DNA from: a virus
Length of the DNA: 64,000 nucleotides
Direction: 5' to 3' (one strand)
Virus record (IMG/VR): IMGVR_UViG_3300009408_000001
Span: 1-64,000 of that record
The first letter of the stretch is position 1; each line of letters opens with the position of its first letter. Of this stretch, positions 16,017 through 24,585 are shown one piece after another. The translations under genes and the position numbers were made by a program. The notes below the pieces were generated by a model that did not search any database, was not told the origin of the DNA, and was given only the letters and a program-made list of their open reading frames with translations.

Positions 16017-18512
16017 ATGAAGAAACATCAGACTTACATTGGAACAAGTGTAGAAATCCTTGATCCAACAACAGCGCCTGACGGGGAAGTAACCACTACC
16101 GTTCTTTTTAATATACCGGGTACGCCTGGTTCCACGGTGGCCAGGGAAGTAACAAACCTAGATACACCCCTAGACGGAATGTGTCTGGCCCATGGCGGTA
16201 CGGCAGTGGTACACGGTGACCACTCCCTGTCAGTCATACATGTAGAGGGCAGTACCCAAACCTACGAGTTTACCCGAAAGATCACTGGGGTTGTTACGGA
16301 TGGGGCTGGAACCTGGATGTGTACCCTAGAAGCGGACAACGGGTTCATTGGCCTAGTGGACGTATCCCCTATTGTCCCGGGTACGGTAAAGTTGGTTTTC
16401 CCAAGTACACAGGAGATCCGGGAACAATTGCTCTCCACCGGGGTCAATGCTGGCGCAACGCTTGTAATTCAGGCGTTATATAACCGTGCAGTCAAGGCAG
16501 GTGAGTTAGAACCGGGTGTTTCTAGACGATCACATAACCGCAGTGACCTCACTGCCATCGGTCTACCCCACACTGGTCCTGATTGTGAGGGTGTGGAGGA
16601 AGTGAGGTACATAGGTCCAAGCGTCAGTCTTTCCCATGGGACCCTGATATACAAACACTGTGACTACACTTCGGATCCTGAAGAGATCCCCTTCTACCGC
16701 GTTCCATGTGACATTGGGGTCGGTAAGAGCAGAGTGGTACTGGTAAACGGAAACCACTTCGATGTAAGACTGCGCTCGGATGGATTCGAACCAGGTGTAA
16801 ACAGTAGGATTTATACAGAGGTAACTCCTTACTCGGTGTTACCAACACCCCAGCTAATAGCTATCTCCGAAAATGACCAATTTTGGTTCTATGAGGTAGA
16901 AGAGTTCGGTGTGGTTAACCTGGTGTTATTGGACACGGATACTTCCCGTACTAAACCGGTACTTCGTACTCGCATCAAAGATACCTGGATTGATGAGAAT
17001 GAGAACATCTGCTTTAGCTATGTTGGATACATGGCAGCCGACACGGGAGAATCCTTCGCCATCACCTTCGACAGCGATACCGGTGTGGAAGTTCCAAATA
17101 CCACAGGTACCATGTACAAACTAACCGGCCTTGAAGACACCACCCTGGAACATCTCCAGGACAACCTTCCTGGAGCCAGTATGTTAGGTACAGTAGACGA
17201 TGTAACCGGGGTACAGGCGCTAGCCAACGTGACTCCGGATGGTAAACTAAACATGTACTGGAGTGAGGGGGAGTCGGGAAACAACCGTGTAGAAAGAGCT
17301 CTGGACCTGTTCCCTGAACTAGAAGAGATGCCAGAGTCCTTTGACATCACCCTGTACGGAAATGCAGTTTGCGTCTATGGACTAGAAGACAAGTCAAAGA
17401 TCCATTGCTTCAGATTGTCCACTACCGAACCAATGGTGTCAAAGGTCATTGAGGTTAGCGTAGCCGTGGCCTTTCCAGAAACGGTATTCTGGGATGGGGA
17501 AGACCCGTTCGTGTGTTACAAGCAACCTGGGGGGTATCCTGACTCGACTAGCCTGGGAGTCATGATGACAAATGAACATGGGATACGTGGACTGTTCCAA
17601 TTGCCTCCCGCCGTACAGACGAAACCACTAACCGACTTACATACTTTGAAAAAGTGCAACCCGGCAAATGGGTTTACTTGGGACATGGGTTTGCCTGCTA
17701 AGACAGAACGTACCCAACTGGTAATGGCAATTGGGACCGCTCCATTAACATATACCAAGGTGGAAGCCAACATTGGTTTCATTCATTGCCAACGTAAAAT
17801 AAACGATGGCATCGTCCTCGAGTACGTCTGTGATGCTCCACTCCCAATCGAGGAATTGTACGTGGGTACCAGTTGTGTTATTTACCGGTCGGTTAGACGC
17901 TGGGACCTATTTGGGTTTACTCCGGTAGACGGAAGAAATAATGCAATCGTCTCTGTGGCAGGTGACGACGTGATTTACCCAATCCATAAGCGAGAATGGG
18001 AAGGGGTCTGTTGTGACGTGACGGGTAAAATCATGTTGCTGGTTAAACGAGAGGAGGAACAAACCACATTCCTGACGGTCAACTTCTTTCCAGTTACCCT
18101 GATTGAAAAGCTAGTGGTCATGGGCAAAGCTACTGTCGGTACCCCGCGTCTTGAATACGGAGAAGCTTCGGTAACCCGGGTGGTAGACGTTACCAGTGAA
18201 TATGGACAAAGTCTTACCATTTCGGTAACCGCCATTGCATCCAAGACGAACGCACCGTCCACAACGGAGGAGACAACCGGTTATTCTGATGACGAAGAAA
18301 CGGAGTATTTGGCGTTAGATGTTGAATGCCCGGGACTAGCGGGGGTATCGGAATGCAATGAACGCGTACTTAACTCCCCCCACATTCCAAGTGCAGATGT
18401 CAGGACGGTAGACAACCTATCCACCTGCGCTACCGAGACGGTAGACAGTACCCGTACCGATTCTGGAACAGGTTACACTGCTTCAGGTGATTCTGGATGC
18501 AACGCGGGTTAA
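16017..18512 (+). CDS. Very large beta-rich protein, probably propeller repeats
   Basis: Start chosen at the ATG 16017, 8 bases after CAGGAG; an ATG at 16011 is too close to it. The 831-residue product has no signal peptide or membrane segment. It is built of repeated short strands separated by Gly/Asp/Asn turns, the texture of one or two beta-propellers, but the FG-GAP or WD motif is not clear-cut. The last 90 residues or so are rich in Ser, Thr, Glu and Asp (STTEETTGYSDDEETE; TVDSTRTDSGTGYTASG) and probably disordered. The gene forms its own unit between a terminator and the promoter motif that overlaps its stop. Confidence 0.65.
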   Translation: MKKHQTYIGTSVEILDPTTAPDGEVTTTVLFNIPGTPGSTVAREVTNLDTPLDGMCLAHGGTAVVHGDHSLSVIHVEGSTQTYEFTRKITGVVTDGAGTWMCTLEADNGFIGLVDVSPIVPGTVKLVFPSTQEIREQLLSTGVNAGATLVIQALYNRAVKAGELEPGVSRRSHNRSDLTAIGLPHTGPDCEGVEEVRYIGPSVSLSHGTLIYKHCDYTSDPEEIPFYRVPCDIGVGKSRVVLVNGNHFDVRLRSDGFEPGVNSRIYTEVTPYSVLPTPQLIAISENDQFWFYEVEEFGVVNLVLLDTDTSRTKPVLRTRIKDTWIDENENICFSYVGYMAADTGESFAITFDSDTGVEVPNTTGTMYKLTGLEDTTLEHLQDNLPGASMLGTVDDVTGVQALANVTPDGKLNMYWSEGESGNNRVERALDLFPELEEMPESFDITLYGNAVCVYGLEDKSKIHCFRLSTTEPMVSKVIEVSVAVAFPETVFWDGEDPFVCYKQPGGYPDSTSLGVMMTNEHGIRGLFQLPPAVQTKPLTDLHTLKKCNPANGFTWDMGLPAKTERTQLVMAIGTAPLTYTKVEANIGFIHCQRKINDGIVLEYVCDAPLPIEELYVGTSCVIYRSVRRWDLFGFTPVDGRNNAIVSVAGDDVIYPIHKREWEGVCCDVTGKIMLLVKREEEQTTFLTVNFFPVTLIEKLVVMGKATVGTPRLEYGEASVTRVVDVTSEYGQSLTISVTAIASKTNAPSTTEETTGYSDDEETEYLALDVECPGLAGVSECNERVLNSPHIPSADVRTVDNLSTCATETVDSTRTDSGTGYTASGDSGCNAG

Positions 18513-18557
18513 AAACCATATTACTGTAGTGACACAATGACAATTCTGTCCGTGTCA
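18508..18557 (+). promoter_or_regulatory. CATATTAC promoter motif with long stem-loop (copy 3)
   Basis: TTAAAAACCATATTACTGTAG starts inside the stop of the preceding gene. It is followed by TGACAC (18530-18535) and GTGTCA (18552-18557), with a nested GACA-ATTC-TGTC stem (18539-18550). The arm sequence differs from the ATAACAC/GTGTTAT copies but pairs equally well at the same place. Confidence 0.65.
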
Positions 18558-18577
18558 ATTAAACTAGGAGCAACACA

Positions 18578-19234
18578 ATGCACGATTTAAAGAACGTATG
18601 GGACCCATTGAACTTACCGGACGGTGAAACACTGCCCATCCACTATACCAAACTGGGACTTAAGGCAAGTGTAGAAAAGGGGACACCAAAGTGTACCCTG
18701 CGCATTTGGAAAGCAGGTAACGAACACATGGAAGATACCATGTTATGTTCATTTGAAATTGGACAACGTCCTATCCAAGATTCAACAATTCCAGATGTTG
18801 CATCAATCATGTCCACCGTTCCAGAGGGTTTAATTACCCAACTCAACGACCTGTCCTTTGTGGAAGTGGGAACATGGGTACCCGACGACCTGGATCCACA
18901 TGTAACCAAACATGCAAATGGCACGAATACCGTTAGATTTGTATCGGAGACATGCATTACCATTGTAGCCGAAGTAACCCATGTTCTGGAGGTACCCAGT
19001 GCGTTATCCGGTTTCTCTACATTGGCTACGCATCGGGTAGCAGCGGATGGTGTTGATGGACGTACAGGGTATGTGTCGCTGTTCCTGATAAACACCCATA
19101 CGAACGAAGGCGTAGCGGAAGCACACATGCCCGTTGGGGAAGATGACCGTGACTGGACACACGCCATGGGTTTATTAAATGACAGACTCGCACTTGTCTA
19201 TGCTCAGCTTAATACACCAGAGGAGGATTTATAG
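18578..19234 (+). CDS. Hypothetical protein upstream of thymidylate kinase
   Basis: A 218-residue soluble acidic protein preceded by AGGAGCAACACA. Beta-rich; segments such as NTVRFVSETCITIVAEVTHV suggest a sandwich fold. Its TAG shares one base with the GTG start of tmk, so the genes are translationally coupled. No recognised family, and no evident link to nucleotide metabolism beyond position. Confidence 0.6.
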   Translation: MHDLKNVWDPLNLPDGETLPIHYTKLGLKASVEKGTPKCTLRIWKAGNEHMEDTMLCSFEIGQRPIQDSTIPDVASIMSTVPEGLITQLNDLSFVEVGTWVPDDLDPHVTKHANGTNTVRFVSETCITIVAEVTHVLEVPSALSGFSTLATHRVAADGVDGRTGYVSLFLINTHTNEGVAEAHMPVGEDDRDWTHAMGLLNDRLALVYAQLNTPEEDL

Positions 19235-19860
19235 TGAAAGGTAAGTTTATCGTAATCGAGGGACCGGATCATTCCGGTAAGTCCACGTTGCTTCACGGAC
19301 TGGAACAGTTGTTGTCCGATACGGCAACCTATAAGTTCACCCGTGAACCAGGTGGGTCTGCACTTGCGGAAGAAATACGAGCTGTATGGTTGTCCTCGGA
19401 GGGAGACGTGGTCCCGAGTGCCAGAACGGAACTGTTTCTAATGGCAGCAAGTAGATCTGACCACATCGAAAAGACCATTCTACCTGCAATGGCAGATGGG
19501 GTTACCGTGTTATCCTCCAGATACACTGACTCTACACTGGCGTATCAGGTAACCGGTGGCATGCCTGAAGCGATGGTAACCAACGTGATCAAGCAGTCAA
19601 CAGATGGACTCGTTCCTGAATTAACCATCCTGGTGGACATTGATGAGGAAACACGTCTACGGCGACATTCAGAACTGGCTTCCGCCGACTACATTGAAAA
19701 TAGGGGATCGGAGTTCCACATCCAGGTAAGGGAACAATACCTTGCTCTAGCTAAAATCAGTCCTGAGCGGTATTTGGTTATTCCAGGTACGCTACCGATA
19801 GAACAAGTACTGGCAAAGGCCATGTCCCGAATACTGGAAACGGTACACGGGAAAGGTTAA
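19234..19860 (+). CDS. tmk: Thymidylate kinase (dTMP kinase)
   Basis: Phosphorylates dTMP to dTDP with ATP, the step after thymidylate synthase in dTTP supply. The 208-residue length is typical. P-loop GPDHSGKST at residues 10-18, the dTMP-binding motif FTREPGG at 35-41, SSRYTDSTLAYQ at 94-105, LTILVDID, and the lid region near NRGSEFHIQVREQYLALA. The usual DR(Y/H) motif reads SRY here, so the Asp is replaced by Ser while the Arg is kept. It starts with GTG overlapping the previous stop (TAGTG) behind AGGAGG. It acts in the cytoplasm alongside the phage ThyA and NrdB encoded elsewhere in the window. Confidence 0.95.
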   Translation: MKGKFIVIEGPDHSGKSTLLHGLEQLLSDTATYKFTREPGGSALAEEIRAVWLSSEGDVVPSARTELFLMAASRSDHIEKTILPAMADGVTVLSSRYTDSTLAYQVTGGMPEAMVTNVIKQSTDGLVPELTILVDIDEETRLRRHSELASADYIENRGSEFHIQVREQYLALAKISPERYLVIPGTLPIEQVLAKAMSRILETVHGKG

Positions 19861-19866
19861 CCAACC

Positions 19867-19890
19867 AGCAGGGAGGAATTCCTCTCTGCT
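19867..19890 (+). other. Intergenic hairpin without T-tract
   Basis: Ten-pair stem AGCAGGGAGG / CCTCTCTGCT (one G-T pair) around loop AATT, just after tmk. No U-run follows, so it may be an RNA stability or processing element rather than a terminator. Confidence 0.6.
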
Positions 19891-19916
19891 ACACCACAAC
19901 TGGAGTTACAACGACC

Positions 19917-20225
19917 ATGAACACCAACCTTAAAAACGCGTTATCCTATTACGACTGTGTCATGGGAAACCATAATTTTTATGCCAAAGAAGGCACCCTA
20001 ACTCAGGCAATCGCGGTTGTGAAGTTTAAGAAACAACCGTTAGAGAACCACGAGGGTGAGAGGCCACTGGAACAAACCCTGGCCGAAGTAGAAGAGAACT
20101 TCGCTTCTGCGCTTGCAATGATCCGGGAACAGGGGATCGTTCCCGGGGATGAACCCGGTGTCGTTGCCGAGATGCAACGAGTAATCGCACCCTTGCGATT
20201 CTTGTTAGACTGCGACGAAGCATAA
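19917..20225 (+). CDS. Hypothetical small helical protein
   Basis: A 102-residue protein preceded by TGGAGTTACAACGACC. Mostly helical after residue 30, acidic (LEQTLAEVEENFASALAMIREQG), no membrane segment. It lies between tmk and a strong terminator. Family unknown. Confidence 0.6.
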   Translation: MNTNLKNALSYYDCVMGNHNFYAKEGTLTQAIAVVKFKKQPLENHEGERPLEQTLAEVEENFASALAMIREQGIVPGDEPGVVAEMQRVIAPLRFLLDCDEA

Positions 20226-20228
20226 ACA

Positions 20229-20261
20229 GGAGGCCCCCTTAACGGGGCCTCTTTCTTTTTT
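20229..20261 (+). terminator. Intrinsic terminator, GAGGCCC class
   Basis: AGGCCCC (20231-20237) / GGGGCCT (20244-20250) followed by CTTTCTTTTTT. Confidence 0.9.
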
Positions 20262-20278
20262 ACCGTCTCACTCATATT

Positions 20279-20316
20279 TCAAACCTACATTACTACTATG
20301 AGGACGATCTTGTCCT
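20279..20316 (+). promoter_or_regulatory. Diverged promoter motif with stem-loop (copy 4), A-B array
   Basis: TCAAACCTACATTACTACTATG is followed by AGGACG (20301-20306), loop ATCT, TGTCCT (20311-20316; one G-T pair), then GGAGTAACACA before the ATG at 20338. Arms differ from other copies, but the six-pair stem with a four-base loop is kept. It presumably drives the seven-gene alternating operon. Confidence 0.6.
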
Positions 20317-20337
20317 AGTTATAGCTGGAGTAACACA

Positions 20338-20811
20338 ATGAGTAAGACAATGCGTAAGAAACTAACCGTACCCACCGAACTGATTACAGAAATCAAGGAG
20401 GTGCAACACACCCTTCTAAATCTTAAGGGTGAAAAACCCATCGACCTGTTTAGGCTTCCAGCCGAACGGTTCATTAGGGAATCTCTGAAATTACTGGACC
20501 CGGGTAAGGATAAGGAACCTGGGACAGCGGAAGAGTACTACGAGTGCTTACCCTCTGACATTACTCCTGAACAAGCGGACTCTGTACATCTGCATGACCA
20601 ACGGTACATCCTAGCACAGAGTGTCGTTGGTAACCACGAGTGTGTCCTAGGGAACTTTGTTCCAGAGGTTCGCACTTCTGTGTATGTGACAAGTAGCTCG
20701 GGTCGAGGGGTCAGTTCCTCTATGACTCCGGCCCTACCAGAGCTTGGGGATAGGACCCCTGAAATTGCACACGTTGCAAGGGCTATTTACATGGGAGAAA
20801 ACAATGAGTAA
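20338..20811 (+). CDS. Family A paralogue 1 of the alternating array
   Basis: A 157-residue soluble protein. Its central motif EEYYECLPSDITPEQADSVH then LHDQRYILA (from about residue 63) is shared with the genes at 21117, 21917 and 22770 and defines family A: YYxCLP, about ten residues, VD/AD-x-VHxHD, then Y/F. The preceding region is helical and basic, and the C-terminus is more variable with a conserved short helix. The paired His and Asp (VHxHD) suggest metal or active-site residues, but no known family is recognised. It overlaps the next gene by exactly 8 bp. Confidence 0.7.
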   Translation: MSKTMRKKLTVPTELITEIKEVQHTLLNLKGEKPIDLFRLPAERFIRESLKLLDPGKDKEPGTAEEYYECLPSDITPEQADSVHLHDQRYILAQSVVGNHECVLGNFVPEVRTSVYVTSSSGRGVSSSMTPALPELGDRTPEIAHVARAIYMGENNE

Positions 20812-21124
20812 AGTTTGGAAAGAAGCAGAAACGGCTTCAAAGGTAGCTGACGCGGCGGATGCAAAGTTAGAAATCGCCAAGGCAAAACTTCAAACGGTAA
20901 CTGAAAAAGTGGTTAGACACGTTATCGCTGAAGTTGGTCCTATGCCTCCCAATGCTTCCTATGTGGGAGAACGCAGGTACCATGGTAAGGTCCACTATGG
21001 CTGTTGTAGACTACTCTATACCGATGTGGATGTTATCGACGCACAAGCCTCCATGACTTCCCGCGATTTCGGATACCTTCGGAATGTCATCAATTCTGTA
21101 TTGGACGGAGAAAATAATGCGTAA
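20804..21124 (+). CDS. Family B gene 1 of the alternating array
   Basis: A 106-residue protein starting in the overlap ATGAGTAA. The N-terminal half is a long Ala/Lys/Glu-rich helix (SKVADAADAKLEIAKAKLQTV). The C-terminal part contains YHGKVHYGCC and a final helix. It sits between two family A genes. Resemblance to the other B genes is in size, helical N-terminus and position; sequence identity is weak. Function unknown. Confidence 0.6.
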   Translation: MSKVWKEAETASKVADAADAKLEIAKAKLQTVTEKVVRHVIAEVGPMPPNASYVGERRYHGKVHYGCCRLLYTDVDVIDAQASMTSRDFGYLRNVINSVLDGENNA

Positions 21125-21581
21125 AGCAAAATTGACAGATGAAGAACTGGATTCCCTGATGGGTGAACTGGGTAGCAAGTTGTACACCCACACCAACCTG
21201 GTTACCCCAAACATGGATGCCGCTTTCCGTGAACCAGCTAGGTTGTTTTTGAAACAAGCCAAGGCGTACATGGCTCCTGCTGCTTCATTGCCCTTTGGGT
21301 CAAGGGAGGCCTACTACGCTTGTCTACCAGGAAAACTGACCAAAGAAACTGTAGATGCGGTACATACACATGACGACATGTACTTGAACTCTGCGTTCCT
21401 AACCGGGCACGGTTCGTACGACGAGCTGTGTGAAGTATCCATTGGTACTGGGACATCAGTGTTAGGCTATGAGACAGACGTTGTCCTGAAGGAGAATAAG
21501 CTCGAAGCCCTTAAGGGTTACACCCCGCAAATTATGGCGGCTGCCATCGACATTCTAGATGAGGACGAATCACGTGATTAA
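21117..21581 (+). CDS. Family A paralogue 2 of the alternating array
   Basis: A 154-residue protein starting in the 8-bp overlap ATGCGTAA. It has the family motif EAYYACLPGKLTKETVDAVH followed by THDDMYLNSA, preceded by a helical, basic region with FREPARLFLKQAKAY. The C-terminal helix PQIMAAAIDILDE resembles the ends of paralogues 3 and 4. Function unknown. Confidence 0.7.
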   Translation: MRKAKLTDEELDSLMGELGSKLYTHTNLVTPNMDAAFREPARLFLKQAKAYMAPAASLPFGSREAYYACLPGKLTKETVDAVHTHDDMYLNSAFLTGHGSYDELCEVSIGTGTSVLGYETDVVLKENKLEALKGYTPQIMAAAIDILDEDESRD

Positions 21582-21915
21582 TAAATCTGAAGCTAACGAA
21601 CTGGCCAGGTCAATTGACAAAGCAGTGGGTGTGTTCAAAGAGGAACAGCGGAAAAACAATCAGGTGATGGACAAGATCTACACGGTGTATAGTGAGGTTG
21701 CTATTCGTGCAACTGCACAACATGTGAAAAAACAGGCATGTACCGGGGGTGAGGACCCGACCACAGTTACCGGGATACTTGAGGAAGTCCACATCCGAAA
21801 CAGTGCGAGAGCCTATGTAATGGCAGCTGTGGTTACCAGGTCATTCCCACCTAATGGCATGGACGTTATCACCGACCGGGTAAAAGACGCAATGTGCGCA
21901 CTGAAGGACACCTAG
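21574..21915 (+). CDS. Family B gene 2 of the alternating array
   Basis: I choose the GTG at 21574 because GAGGACGAATCAC precedes it and because it creates the same 8-bp overlap (GTGATTAA) seen at the two upstream junctions; an ATG at 21559 lacks a ribosome site. The 113-residue product is largely helical (ELARSIDKAVGVFKEEQRKN). Function unknown. Confidence 0.6.
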   Translation: MINKSEANELARSIDKAVGVFKEEQRKNNQVMDKIYTVYSEVAIRATAQHVKKQACTGGEDPTTVTGILEEVHIRNSARAYVMAAVVTRSFPPNGMDVITDRVKDAMCALKDT

Positions 21916-21916
21916 T

Positions 21917-22390
21917 ATGAAATCCACAGAACTGAGTAAAGATGTCGAGAAAGAACTCATTGCACTTAAGGACGCACTCCTGTGTCCACCTTCGGTAGTG
22001 AGTACCAGTATGTTCATCCCCGCAGCAAAGCGTTTGATCCATGAAACCGAAGTCATACTGAAACCGATTGGCGATGCAGTACCGGGTTCCATTGAGGCGT
22101 ACTACGCTTGTCTACCCGCTGGCTTAGACCCGAAGGTAGTAGACATGGTACACGACCACGATGCCCTGTATCTAACAGCAGGTGTGCTAGCCGCTGTTAC
22201 TTCGGAGTGTGACCCTGGCAATTACACCTCCATTGGTAAACAAATGCAGGTGGCTGTGGACAGTGGGGGAGGGCGAAAGTTTGTATATGGCGAAGCGTTA
22301 TTAGCGGTTCCTGGACTAGGAGACCACAGTGATACCGTTCTTTTGGAAGCAGTAGACCTGCTTGAGAAACAGTGCGAGGATGAGAAATGA
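21917..22390 (+). CDS. Family A paralogue 3 of the alternating array
   Basis: A 157-residue protein starting one base after the preceding stop. It has the family motif EAYYACLPAGLDPKVVDMVH followed by DHDALYLTAG, a helical N-terminus with IPAAKRLIHETEVILK (parallel to the ARLFLKQAKAY region of paralogue 2), and a C-terminal helix LLEAVDLLEKQ. Function unknown; the conserved His and Asp are candidates for mutational tests. Confidence 0.7.
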   Translation: MKSTELSKDVEKELIALKDALLCPPSVVSTSMFIPAAKRLIHETEVILKPIGDAVPGSIEAYYACLPAGLDPKVVDMVHDHDALYLTAGVLAAVTSECDPGNYTSIGKQMQVAVDSGGGRKFVYGEALLAVPGLGDHSDTVLLEAVDLLEKQCEDEK

Positions 22391-22767
22391 GTACAACATG
22401 GGACGAGGTAGCTGAAGCTACAGCCGAATACGATTCCTTGGTAGCAGAAGAACTGAGACTGAAAGAGCGCATCCACAGTGTTTTAAAGAAGGTAGTTGCG
22501 GCACAGCCTGACGACCTGGACCAGGCGGAAAGAACGGTCGCAAGTGCATTATTCGTGGAGCAAGTGTTGGGTGAGTACGTTCCAGGTCCAGCCGAAAAGG
22601 TCAGCCTGACGAACAACGTAGCGCTGTTGGGACATCTAGAGCAGGTAGATCCCTCCCCGGCAGGTTGGAACACGGTCCATGTTCCAGGTATGGGGGGGTT
22701 ACATAAGCTTATCGCTGCTATGGAGGATGCTGAAGTGGCCCGAACGAGGAGAAACCAGGGGGAGTAA
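22387..22767 (+). CDS. Family B gene 3 of the alternating array
   Basis: A 126-residue protein whose start overlaps the preceding stop by ATGA. Strongly helical and acidic (EVAEATAEYDSLVAEELRLK), with coiled-coil character at the N-terminus, a Pro-containing middle and a helical C-terminus. Function unknown. Confidence 0.6.
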   Translation: MSTTWDEVAEATAEYDSLVAEELRLKERIHSVLKKVVAAQPDDLDQAERTVASALFVEQVLGEYVPGPAEKVSLTNNVALLGHLEQVDPSPAGWNTVHVPGMGGLHKLIAAMEDAEVARTRRNQGE

Positions 22768-22769
22768 AC

Positions 22770-23087
22770 ATGTCGGAGGAACAAACTAACCCCGAGTTTC
22801 TGACGACTCTCATGGGTACCATGAAGTCGATCTCAGCGGTAGAGGGGGATACGGTCGACCCAACAGAGTGGGACGATGCATATTACATCACCCTTCCTGA
22901 CGACATCACTATGGAAGTTGCTGATGCTGTTCACAAACACGACCAGAACTTCACTGTGGCGTCGAATATCGCATCCACACACATGGGAGTACCTTCTCCC
23001 GGGAAACGGTGTGGTACTCCACAACCCCAACCCAGTGTCGACATCGTAGCAATGTGTCTAGAGATACTGGACAAGTACAAAACATAA
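22770..23087 (+). CDS. Family A paralogue 4, shortened
   Basis: A 105-residue member whose N-terminal helical region is shorter. The motif reads DAYYITLPDDITMEVADAVH then KHDQNFTVAS, so the Cys of YYxCLP is replaced by Thr and the Tyr after HD by Phe. It keeps the C-terminal helix (VDIVAMCLEILDKY). It ends the operon before a 10-bp hairpin. Confidence 0.65.
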   Translation: MSEEQTNPEFLTTLMGTMKSISAVEGDTVDPTEWDDAYYITLPDDITMEVADAVHKHDQNFTVASNIASTHMGVPSPGKRCGTPQPQPSVDIVAMCLEILDKYKT

Positions 23088-23097
23088 CGTACACCCC

Positions 23098-23120
23098 CAG
23101 GTAGGAATCCTTCCTACCTG
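23098..23120 (+). other. Intergenic hairpin without T-tract
   Basis: Perfect 10-bp stem CAGGTAGGAA (23098-23107) / TTCCTACCTG (23111-23120), loop TCC, after the last gene of the A-B operon. No U-run follows. Confidence 0.65.
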
Positions 23121-23139
23121 TAACCTTGAAGGAAATACA

Positions 23140-23931
23140 ATGACAACACCTAGTCAACATGCAGTTCGTTTTAGCAGTAATATGGAACCCGTTGTAAATG
23201 GGAAGTATTCCGTTGTATTAGGAGGTAATGCCGATCTCCTCCTTATGAAGGGCGATGAGTTGCTGAACCGTATCTCCTATGTCACAATTGCAGATGGTAG
23301 TTGGGGCATTGGGTTTATTGTGATGATGTCGGGTGACAAACATGTCTGTGTGGGTACCGGTAAGGCTGGAGTTAACACGGGTTTCCGTATCCGTATGGTT
23401 GAACTGGCAACCGGTGTAGTGACTGGTCAGGTTTACGTCACACTGCCTGTGACTGGTAGAATTCCAGGTACTTACTTAGACCGGTTACTGGCACTGTCTA
23501 CCCGCAGTATTTATGACCGGACAAAGGACATTGGGTTACCCGGGTTGTTCACCAAGAAGAAGAGCTACACGTCTAAGTCGTTCACAGAGAACACCTTACT
23601 GCCTTCTTCTGGGGATTCGGCGGTGATTTATCTTAACAACTGTAGACAACTTGGAGTACGTCTACACAACGACAAGGTGGTGTGCATTACAGACTTACTC
23701 GGTGTTAAGGAGACCCCTTCTACCGGTGGGGTAGTGTATGACGATAACGGTTTGGTGGTGGCATACTACCACCCATACCGGGGTGACCGTAGAAACGTGA
23801 AGATCATCAATGCTACCACGGGCATGTGTTACGGCAGCCTTAGCATCTGGCGTCCTGGTGCAAGTCTGTCTGGAACGGTGTTGTCGTCGGTTTGTAGGGA
23901 TCTTATATCACTACAAGTACCCAAAGCGTAG
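23140..23931 (+). CDS. Hypothetical beta-propeller-like protein
   Basis: A 263-residue soluble protein preceded by TGAAGGAAATACA. Blade-like repeats (VVNGKYSVVLGGNADLLLM; GFIVMMSGDKHVCVGTGK; GVVYDDNGLVVAYYHPY) resemble degenerate FG-GAP/WD units. No membrane segment; a Lys/Ser-rich loop lies near residues 137-147. It belongs with the scattered propeller-like genes of this window and is followed by a terminator. Confidence 0.6.
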   Translation: MTTPSQHAVRFSSNMEPVVNGKYSVVLGGNADLLLMKGDELLNRISYVTIADGSWGIGFIVMMSGDKHVCVGTGKAGVNTGFRIRMVELATGVVTGQVYVTLPVTGRIPGTYLDRLLALSTRSIYDRTKDIGLPGLFTKKKSYTSKSFTENTLLPSSGDSAVIYLNNCRQLGVRLHNDKVVCITDLLGVKETPSTGGVVYDDNGLVVAYYHPYRGDRRNVKIINATTGMCYGSLSIWRPGASLSGTVLSSVCRDLISLQVPKA

Positions 23932-23941
23932 TCAGTTAACG

Positions 23942-23966
23942 AGAGGGAGTAACTTCCCTCTTTTTT
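23942..23966 (+). terminator. Intrinsic terminator
   Basis: GAGGGA (23943-23948) / TCCCTC (23955-23960) stem followed by six T. Confidence 0.88.
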
Positions 23967-23976
23967 GGAGTAAGCC

Positions 23977-24510
23977 ATGGCAACAAGTAAGTCACCTGAT
24001 CTATCTCCGTGGATTAGGGTGTTGAACAGTGTGGAGGATATGGTCCCACATCACACACGTATGAAGGAGAGTAGGCGAACCGGGTTGATCGAAACCGATG
24101 CACCACACATGGGCCTGTGGGTAAATTGGGATGGGAAGTCAAAAGTTACCGTGACCGGGTGTACTAAGAACCCACTGGGTAAGGAAGCCAATGTCTTGTA
24201 CGGTAAAGACATCTTCCCCTTGACGTGTTTTTACTATGTGGATAGTAATGAGTTGTCTGGCGAGATTGGACTGTTACCCATGGTACCAACCATGCCGGTC
24301 TTATTCATACACGACAACCGACTTGCACAGTTGTTTGAAGAGGCGCGTTATTACCGGGGAATATTCACCAGTGTCAACGGGGTAGTGTTTGTTAAGTTCG
24401 TAAAACGCCATCACGGTACGGTACTAAACGATGCGAATCTGGTAAGACCGGAACCCCCTTGGATTGTACGGGTGAAGCGCGGTTTGAAGAAGGCAATATT
24501 TAGACGATAA
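23977..24510 (+). CDS. Hypothetical soluble protein
   Basis: A 177-residue protein preceded by TGGAGTAAGCC. Mixed alpha/beta with several Trp, a central DIFPLTCFYYVDSNE strand region and a basic C-terminus (VRVKRGLKKAIFRR). No recognised motif. It is expressed alone between two terminators. Confidence 0.6.
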   Translation: MATSKSPDLSPWIRVLNSVEDMVPHHTRMKESRRTGLIETDAPHMGLWVNWDGKSKVTVTGCTKNPLGKEANVLYGKDIFPLTCFYYVDSNELSGEIGLLPMVPTMPVLFIHDNRLAQLFEEARYYRGIFTSVNGVVFVKFVKRHHGTVLNDANLVRPEPPWIVRVKRGLKKAIFRR

Positions 24511-24514
24511 GCTG

Positions 24515-24533
24515 AGCGGACTTGTCCGCTTTC
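24515..24533 (+). terminator. Short hairpin terminator
   Basis: AGCGGA (24515-24520) / TCCGCT (24525-24530), loop CTTG, followed by TTCCTTATGC; weak U-run with the TATGC tail. Confidence 0.65.
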
Positions 24534-24585
24534 CTTATGCTGTTATCTATAAATGAGTGACCAAATTTATACATGGGAGAATGTA

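Noticed and set aside
22197-22784. 195-codon minus-strand frame
   Set aside because: Antisense to the overlapping A-B array genes, which have consistent ribosome sites, overlaps and a shared family motif.
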